Positions 13,373-17,718 of a stretch of DNA of 17,718 nt are shown in pieces. A model generated the notes under the pieces. The model had not been told where the DNA came from. It searched no databases and saw only the letters and a list, made by a program, of their open reading frames with translations. The first letter of the stretch is position 1. The number at the start of each line of letters is the position of its first letter. The position numbers and the translations under genes are program-made. The stretch covers positions 1-17,718 of the forward strand of contig SHUN01000008.1 of NCBI GenBank assembly GCA_009697495.1, in the 5' to 3' direction. Source of the stretch: Bryobacterales bacterium. Lineage in GTDB: Bacteria; Acidobacteriota; Terriglobia; Bryobacterales; Bryobacteraceae.

Positions 13373-16176
13373 CCCGCCACCATCACCTTCACAGCCGAGG
13401 CGCATGGCGCGCAAACCGACGGTAAATCGCTATCGGAGCCAACATCGTGCGTGTACTTCCAGCACCGTTCACACTTTACGCCCGTCGCCCGCAATACACT
13501 GACGCGCAGCGCCTCGCCAGCCGCCAATTCCACTTCACTCACAATAAATAAAGTCGGCAACTGCCCAACGTACTTCTCCAACAATGGCAGCAATGTCCCA
13601 TCGGCCTCCAGTCGCACCCGCGCCTCCAACGGCGCGCCGATCACTTTATCCTGCCGCGCTGTCTCCAGCACTTTCAACACCTCGTCCCGCACTCCAATCA
13701 ATCGGTCCCAAGCCGCCATTCGCTCCGCATTCATCCGTCCGCCCAATTCACCCGCCGCCGGCAACAGCGCCAAATGAACCGACGTTGGCGCTCCCGCCGC
13801 CCGCGCAAATCCCAGCCAGATTTCCTCGCATGTAAACGCCAGCACCGGCGCGAGCAACCGCGTCAATACGTCCGTCAACCGCCACAGCGCCGTCTGCGCG
13901 CTGCGCCGTTCCGCGCTCCGCGTCGCCGTCGTGTACAGCCGGTCTTTCAAGACGTCAAAATACACCGCGCTCAAATCTGTGCCGCAAAATGCGTAGGCCG
14001 CCTGATACACCCGATGAAACGCATACTCATCATAAAAGCCCCGGCATTTCACCACCAGGTCGTCGGCCCGAGTCAGAATCCACTGGTCAATCTCGGCCAG
14101 TTCATCAAAGGCAACCAAATCCGTGGCGGGATCAAATGCATTCAGATTCCCCAGCGCATACCGGAACGTATTCCGGATCTTCCGGTACGCCTCCGTCAGC
14201 CGCGTCAGAATCGTTTCGGACAGCCGCACGTCTTCCCAGAACTCAACCGACGAAACCCACAACCGCAAAATCTCCGCCCCGTACTGCTTAATGATCTTCT
14301 CCGGCTCAATCATATTGCCCAGAGATTTCGACATCGCCTTGCCGTTCTCATCCAGCGTCCAGCCGTTCGTCAGGGAACCCCGGTAAGGTGCCCCGCCCTT
14401 CAATCCCACCCCAACCAACAACGAAGAATGGAACCAACCGCGATACTGATCCCCGCCTTCCAAATACATATCCGCCGGCCACGGCAACCCATTCGCCTCG
14501 TTCAACACCGCCAAATGGCTCGACCCCGAATCAAACCAGACATCCAAAATATCCCGTTCTTTTTCGAACTCCGCGCCGCCGCATTCTTTGCAAACAAAAC
14601 CAGGCCCCAGCAACTCCTCCGCCGTCCGTTCATACCAGACATCGGCCGAATGCTCCCGGAACAAATCGACGACTCGATCCAGCGGCGCTCGGTCCGTCAC
14701 CAGCGCCTGACAGCCCTTGCACGTAAACGCAATGATCGGCACGCCCCACGTCCGCTGCCGCGAAATACACCAATCCGGCCGCGTCGCGATCATGTTGCTG
14801 ATGCGTTCCTCGCCCCACGCCGGCCACCACTTCACCCCCCGAATCGCCTCCAACGCATTCTCCCGCAACCCGTTCCGATCCATGCCGATAAACCACTGCT
14901 CGGTGGCCCGGAAAATGGTCGGCTTGTGGCACCGCCAGCAGTGCGGATAGCTATGCGAAATCGGCACGTGCGCCAACAGCGCCCCTGCTTCCTTCAACAA
15001 GGCAACAACAATCGGATTCGACTCCCACACCGTCTTGCCGATCAACACTTCCGGCAGCGCCCCCGGCTCCTCAGCCGTGTGATACATCCGCCCCGCCCCA
15101 TCCACCGGGCAATAAACAGGCAAGCCATTCTGCATGCCCGCCACGTAATCTTCCTGCCCATGCCCCGGCGCCGTATGCACCGCGCCGGTGCCTTGTTCCA
15201 ACGTCACATGCTCGCCGAGCAGCCCCAGCGAATCCCGCTCAATAAACGGATGCCGGAATGTCGTCTGATCCAGCTTCGCCCCCGCAAACCGGGCCAGTTC
15301 CGCTCCGTCAACCCAACCCAGCGCCGCCTTCACCGCCTCCAACAATCCCGCCGCGACCAAATAAACAGCGCCGCCGGTCTCATAAGCCACATACTCAAAC
15401 CGCGGATGATAGGCAATGCCCAGATTCGACGGAATCGTCCACGGCGTCGTCGTCCAGATCAGCCCATAAACGTCTTTCCCGGCCAACGCGGCATCCACCA
15501 AAGCAGCATCCGAAGTCAGCTTGAACCGCACATAAATCGACGGGCTCTTGTGGTCCTCGTACTCGACTTCGGCCTCCGCCAAAGCCGTCCGGCAACTGAT
15601 GCACCAGTTCACCGGCTTCAATCCGCGATACACATAACCCTTGTCAAAGAAGTCGACAAACGCGCCCGCGATGACAGCCTGGTACTCCGGCGACATCGTC
15701 AGATACGGCTTCTCCCAGCGCCCAAAAATTCCCAGCCGCTGAAACGAGGCATTCTGCAAATCGACGTACTTCTGCGCATAGGCCCGGCATGCCCGCCGAA
15801 TCTGCGCCGGCGTCATCTGTGCCTTCTTCGACCCCAACTCCCCGTCCACCTTGATCTCAATCGGCAGCCCATGGCAATCCCAGCCGGGCACGTACGGCGA
15901 GTCCAACCCCGCCATCGTCCGTGACTTGACGATAAAATCCTTCAGCAGCTTATTAAACGCATGGCCCAGATGAATATTGCCATTGGCGTACGGCGGCCCG
16001 TCATGCAGCACATACATCGGCTGCCCGGCGCGGGCCTCCCGAATGCGGCCATACAGATTCCCGTCTTTCCATTCGGCCAGCAAGCGCGGTTCCAACACCG
16101 GCAAATTGGCCTTCATAGAAAAATCGGTCTTCGGCAGGTTGACCGTCTTTTTGAGTTCGACTTTGCTCCAGTCCAT
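13369..16176 (-). CDS. ileS: Isoleucyl-tRNA synthetase
   Basis: This class I synthetase charges tRNA-Ile with isoleucine and edits misactivated valine. The 935-residue protein is full length. The HIGH-type motif HLGH is at 69-72 after DGPPYANGNI, and the KMSKS-type motif MSKS is at 615-618 in GKAMSKSLGN. The editing (CP1) domain shows WTTTPWTIPSN. A C-terminal zinc site uses C902, C905, C922 and C925 (CERC and CAPC), as in the bacterial-type enzyme. The ATG at 16176 has no strong Shine-Dalgarno sequence, but its N-terminus (MDWSKVELKKTVNLPKTDFS) fits the family. It is the first gene of an overlapping operon with lspA and lgt. No T-box leader is visible in the 113 bases upstream. Confidence 0.98.
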   Translation of the reverse strand: MDWSKVELKKTVNLPKTDFSMKANLPVLEPRLLAEWKDGNLYGRIREARAGQPMYVLHDGPPYANGNIHLGHAFNKLLKDFIVKSRTMAGLDSPYVPGWDCHGLPIEIKVDGELGSKKAQMTPAQIRRACRAYAQKYVDLQNASFQRLGIFGRWEKPYLTMSPEYQAVIAGAFVDFFDKGYVYRGLKPVNWCISCRTALAEAEVEYEDHKSPSIYVRFKLTSDAALVDAALAGKDVYGLIWTTTPWTIPSNLGIAYHPRFEYVAYETGGAVYLVAAGLLEAVKAALGWVDGAELARFAGAKLDQTTFRHPFIERDSLGLLGEHVTLEQGTGAVHTAPGHGQEDYVAGMQNGLPVYCPVDGAGRMYHTAEEPGALPEVLIGKTVWESNPIVVALLKEAGALLAHVPISHSYPHCWRCHKPTIFRATEQWFIGMDRNGLRENALEAIRGVKWWPAWGEERISNMIATRPDWCISRQRTWGVPIIAFTCKGCQALVTDRAPLDRVVDLFREHSADVWYERTAEELLGPGFVCKECGGAEFEKERDILDVWFDSGSSHLAVLNEANGLPWPADMYLEGGDQYRGWFHSSLLVGVGLKGGAPYRGSLTNGWTLDENGKAMSKSLGNMIEPEKIIKQYGAEILRLWVSSVEFWEDVRLSETILTRLTEAYRKIRNTFRYALGNLNAFDPATDLVAFDELAEIDQWILTRADDLVVKCRGFYDEYAFHRVYQAAYAFCGTDLSAVYFDVLKDRLYTTATRSAERRSAQTALWRLTDVLTRLLAPVLAFTCEEIWLGFARAAGAPTSVHLALLPAAGELGGRMNAERMAAWDRLIGVRDEVLKVLETARQDKVIGAPLEARVRLEADGTLLPLLEKYVGQLPTLFIVSEVELAAGEALRVSVLRATGVKCERCWKYTHDVGSDSDLPSVCAPCASAVKVMVAG

Positions 16177-16289
16177 GGGGTATCAACCATTATCGGTGGA
16201 GAACCCCGGAATTGCGAAATTTCGGTCGACTCCTGGTAAGTCTTCCCTCGCGGGGCCGCCGGGAGTAAACTGAATAAAGATCACGACGC
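16177..16289. promoter_or_regulatory. Divergent intergenic region between ileS and the 66-residue gene
   Basis: These 113 bases must hold promoters for both directions. On the plus strand TAAACT (16266-16271) is a possible -10 about 20 bases before the 16290 ATG. On the minus strand GATAAT, about 20 bases before the ileS ATG, is a possible -10 giving a very short leader. Neither has a good -35, so both are tentative. Confidence 0.3.
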
Positions 16290-16490
16290 ATGGACAAGAT
16301 CATCCGAAAATACGCCAGCCACAAAGAAATGAAGGCGGAGGAATACCGTTACTGGCAGAGCCGCCCCGCGCACGAACGAATGGCCGCGGTTTCCGAACTC
16401 ACCACAGCCGCCTACGCGCTGAAAGGCATGGCCCCGGATGTACCAGGACTTCAAGGACCTGCTGTCCGCATTCAACGCCCGAAGCGTTAG
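16290..16490 (+). CDS. Small protein paired with a nucleotidyltransferase, possible antitoxin-like partner
   Basis: The 66-residue product starts MDKIIRKYASHKEMKAEEYR and continues YWQSRPAHERMAAVSELTTA, a charged helical protein with a basic C-terminus (RIQRPKR). I recognise this type as a small ORF commonly found directly upstream of the same nucleotidyltransferase family in Acidobacteriota and similar genomes, but it has no assigned function. Its end overlaps the next gene by 53 bases in another frame, so the two are translated from one message, probably coupled. The size, order and overlap fit a toxin-antitoxin-like unit with this protein as the partner, which is inference. The Shine-Dalgarno site is weak. 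Confidence 0.8.
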   Translation: MDKIIRKYASHKEMKAEEYRYWQSRPAHERMAAVSELTTAAYALKGMAPDVPGLQGPAVRIQRPKR

Positions 16491-16911
16491 GTATCTGATT
16501 GTCGGCGGTTACGCCGTCTCCTTTCACGGGCAGCCTCGCGCCACAAAGGACATCGACATCTTTATCAAGGCCGATTCCGCCAACGCTAAGGCCGTATTTG
16601 CCGCGCTCGCTTCGTTTGGCGCTCCGCTTGCCGGTATTACCCCGGACGACCTTTCGAACCCCCGTCAATTCATTCGTTTTGGACGGGAGCCCGTCGCGTT
16701 CGACATTCTGCCGGGCATCGATGGAGTCGATTTCGACGCAGCCTGGGAGCGACGAGTGGAGAGCGTCATTGACACAGCCAGCGGCCTCAAAGCTTTCTTT
16801 ATCTCCAAGGAAGATCTGATCGCGTCAAAACTCGCCGCGGGAAGGCTCCGCGATCTTGCCGACGTCGAGGACCTCCGGGAAGCCGCGGAAAGCCAGCGGC
16901 CACAAACTTGA
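16438..16911 (+). CDS. Nucleotidyltransferase-fold protein (MNT/AbiEii-like superfamily), possible toxin-antitoxin component
   Basis: The 157-residue protein has the nucleotidyltransferase signature: GG at 23-24 in LIVGGYAVSFHG, followed by Asp38 and Asp40 in ATKDIDIFI, with Asp89 in VAFDILPG as the probable third metal ligand. All three acidic positions are present, so it may be active. The C-terminal block KLAAGRLRDLADVEDLR (131-147) is conserved in small nucleotidyltransferases annotated as DUF6036/AbiEii-like. Such proteins can add nucleotides or AMP to RNA or protein targets in toxin-antitoxin and anti-phage systems; the substrate here is unknown. It overlaps the 66-residue gene upstream. 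The ATG at 16438 matches the expected family N-terminus (MYQDFKDLLSAFN). GC-rich codon use is like its neighbours, so recent transfer is not evident. Confidence 0.88.
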   Translation: MYQDFKDLLSAFNARSVRYLIVGGYAVSFHGQPRATKDIDIFIKADSANAKAVFAALASFGAPLAGITPDDLSNPRQFIRFGREPVAFDILPGIDGVDFDAAWERRVESVIDTASGLKAFFISKEDLIASKLAAGRLRDLADVEDLREAAESQRPQT

Positions 16912-16935
16912 GTTGCCCGGCCGACCAGGCAACTC
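16910..16935. repeat. 8-bp perfect inverted repeat at the end of the nucleotidyltransferase gene
   Basis: GAGTTGCC (16910-16917) and GGCAACTC (16928-16935) are perfect inverted arms around a 10-base GC-rich loop, beginning within the stop codon. There is no T-tract on either side, so it is not a standard intrinsic terminator. It could be a transcript 3' stem or part of an element end. Confidence 0.6.
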
Positions 16936-16938
16936 GAC

Positions 16939-17042
16939 GCCCACGTCCCGAATGCTTCCATGCGGATTCCTTTCTTTCCACTCACCAGCCAGTCTAAGCT
17001 CTCGCACCGCCGGATTGGGGTTCACAGAAAATCGTGCTTCGG
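16939..17042 (-). pseudogene. Decayed fragment resembling the 5' coding end of ileS
   Basis: Read on the minus strand from 17042, this stretch aligns with codons 15-49 of the ileS gene at 16134-16030. By eye about two thirds to three quarters of the bases agree with one early single-base gap. After it the codon frame is kept: FSVNPNPAVRELRLAGEWK against FSMKANLPVLEPRLLAEWK, then NPHGSIRD against NLYGRIRE, about 14 identities in 33 residues. It has no start or continuation and sits about 0.8 kb from ileS. It is probably an old partial duplication, or a dispersed element that shares this sequence. Confidence 0.45.
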
Positions 17043-17089
17043 CCGATCATCGCGTTTTCCGAGGCCCGGAGCCGTGCCGCACAGCGGAC

Positions 17090-17146
17090 TCCGGCACATA
17101 TCGAGCAATAGGAAGGCAGACTGGTATTGAGGACGAAGTAACATGA
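17090..17146 (+). pseudogene. Remnant of a HicA toxin gene, C-terminal end only
   Basis: The plus-strand frame ending at the TGA 17144-17146 reads SGTYRAIGRQTGIEDEVT, resembling the end of HicA mRNA interferases (typically GTLxxIxRQAGL plus acidic residues). Nothing upstream in this frame resembles the HicA RNA-binding core or its catalytic His, so the rest has been lost. The last codon and stop overlap the following hicB-like start as ATGA, the usual hicA-hicB junction. Confidence 0.5.
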
Positions 17147-17199
17147 TCCACAAGTACTCACTCGCAATTGAGAATGGTCCATCTGGATACAGCGCTTGA
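17143..17199 (+). pseudogene. Remnant of a HicB antitoxin gene, N-terminal end only
   Basis: Starting at the ATG 17143, MIHKYSLAIENGPSGYSA matches the first strand of HicB-type antitoxins (compare the family pattern xxYxxxIExGPxxYSAYxPDLPG). A TGA at 17197 ends it where Y-x-P-D-L-P-G-C would follow. Neither other frame resumes the HicB pattern, so this looks like a deletion and not a single frameshift. Only 18 codons remain. Confidence 0.55.
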
Positions 17200-17510
17200 A
17201 CGCCGAGCGTTGCCCAACATCAACCCTTCACGAGATCGACGTCGAACTGTCGGCCTAACAAATGCATCTCAGGTCCGCAGACCAGTAGCCGCACCCGTCC
17301 ACTTCGCCGCCGTCTACCGCTGATCCACCTTAACGAAGGTTTGGGTTTCAATGATAGTCGAAGCCGTATTCACAACTGGCAGCCTTTCAAATCGCCGGCA
17401 AATGTGAAACGCTTTCCGACGTCGACCGCCGGCGCTTTTCGTCGATCTGGATCCGCCTTCCCCCTGCGACGTTTGGAAGCCCAATTGCTCTGGAAGTGTT
17501 TGGAGGTTCT
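17200..17510. other. Gene-free stretch with no recognisable feature
   Basis: These 311 bases contain no reading frame with a convincing start and no RNA gene, CRISPR or element end I can recognise. A start-less plus-strand frame runs into the TGA at 17512-17514, overlapping the next ATG. It reads RRLEAQLLWKCLEVL near its end and could be a further gene relic, but I cannot identify it. Confidence 0.5.
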
Positions 17511-17594
17511 ATGAAATACGGAATTGCGTACTTGCTTGGCGTGCCTGGTATTTTGATCGTCGGATGGTTCCTGTTAAACCAAGTAGCCTGCTAG
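17511..17594 (+). CDS. 27-residue predicted single-pass membrane peptide
   Basis: GGAGG (17502-17506) stands four bases before an ATG that opens a 27-codon frame ending in TAG. The peptide begins MKYGIAYLLGVPGILIVGW and continues FLLNQVAC. It is one hydrophobic segment of about 20 residues with a basic N-terminus, fitting an inner-membrane micro-protein. I do not recognise the family. The good ribosome site, the short inter-stop overlap with an upstream frame (ATGA) and the clean hydrophobic pattern argue for translation. Its length means chance is not excluded. Confidence 0.5.
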   Translation: MKYGIAYLLGVPGILIVGWFLLNQVAC

Positions 17595-17718
17595 CGGTTG
17601 AATGAGATCGGCATTATTATCGCTGAACCGGGCCTGCCGGAGCTTCTACGACTGCTCTAGTCTGTCCACCGTGCCGGTCGGCTAGGCGTGGCAGGTCGGC
17701 TTGGTCGAGAAAAACGGC
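17595..17718. other. Right edge, no feature seen
   Basis: No coding frame or RNA gene is visible. Two similar 14-base stretches near the end (gtgccggtcggcta and gtggcaggtcggct) form a loose direct repeat of unknown meaning. Confidence 0.4.

Noticed and set aside
13373..13414. Longer lspA start at ATG 13414
   Set aside because: It would overlap the ileS zinc-motif codons by 46 bases and add 14 polar residues not expected before the first membrane segment.
13774..15924. 716-codon plus-strand open frame
   Set aside because: It lies fully antisense to ileS, is extremely Arg/Pro/Gln-rich and has no domain. It arises because GC-rich codons of ileS avoid stops in this frame.
16994..17182. 62-codon minus-strand open frame
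   Set aside because: It overlaps the hicAB remnants and the ileS-like fragment in a different frame and has no recognisable domain or ribosome site.

Overview
The window looks like chromosomal DNA from a high-GC member of the Acidobacteriota, probably of the Bryobacterales/Solibacter type. This is inferred from gene content: a secreted von Willebrand-factor-A protein of the acidobacterial kind, a surface protein whose C-terminal region resembles Solibacter-type paralogues, and a small-ORF/nucleotidyltransferase pair I associate with this group. No rRNA, tRNA, CRISPR array or intact mobile element is visible.

Region 1 (1-4612, minus strand) is the upstream half of a type III-A CRISPR-Cas effector operon in the order cas10-csm2-csm3-csm4-csm5, with csm5 cut by the left edge. 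Two members are unusual. Cas10 lacks both the HD nuclease domain and the zinc-binding cysteines but keeps the GGDD cyclase motif. Csm2, normally a small helical protein, carries about 180 residues of Ala/Pro-rich and then Arg/Pro/Asp-rich low-complexity sequence ahead of its domain. Csm3 keeps the Asp expected to cut target RNA. Together these suggest a complex that cuts RNA and makes cyclic oligoadenylate but has no Cas10 DNase. Cas6, an array and a CARF effector, if present, lie left of the window.

Region 2 (4611-5510, plus strand) is an RluA-type RNA pseudouridine synthase gene packed tightly between minus-strand genes. Its ATG overlaps the cas10 ATG (CATG) and its stop overlaps the next gene's stop (CTAA). 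A terminator-like hairpin sits inside its last codons.

Region 3 (5507-11898, minus strand) holds three exported proteins: a Tat-targeted VWA protein, a 1117-residue secreted protein with a TPR-like start, and a 590-residue Sec-exported surface protein followed by a perfect 16-bp terminator stem and a REP-like palindrome.

Region 4 (12081-16176, minus strand) is an overlapping ileS-lspA-lgt operon, combining isoleucyl-tRNA synthetase with two lipoprotein-maturation enzymes.

Region 5 (16290-17718) is accessory DNA. A 66-residue protein and a nucleotidyltransferase overlap by 53 bases in a toxin-antitoxin-like arrangement. They are followed by gene remains: an antisense piece resembling the 5' end of ileS, and what appear to be the end of hicA and start of hicB still joined by their ATGA overlap. 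A 27-residue predicted membrane peptide with a good ribosome binding site follows. The rest shows no gene I can support.
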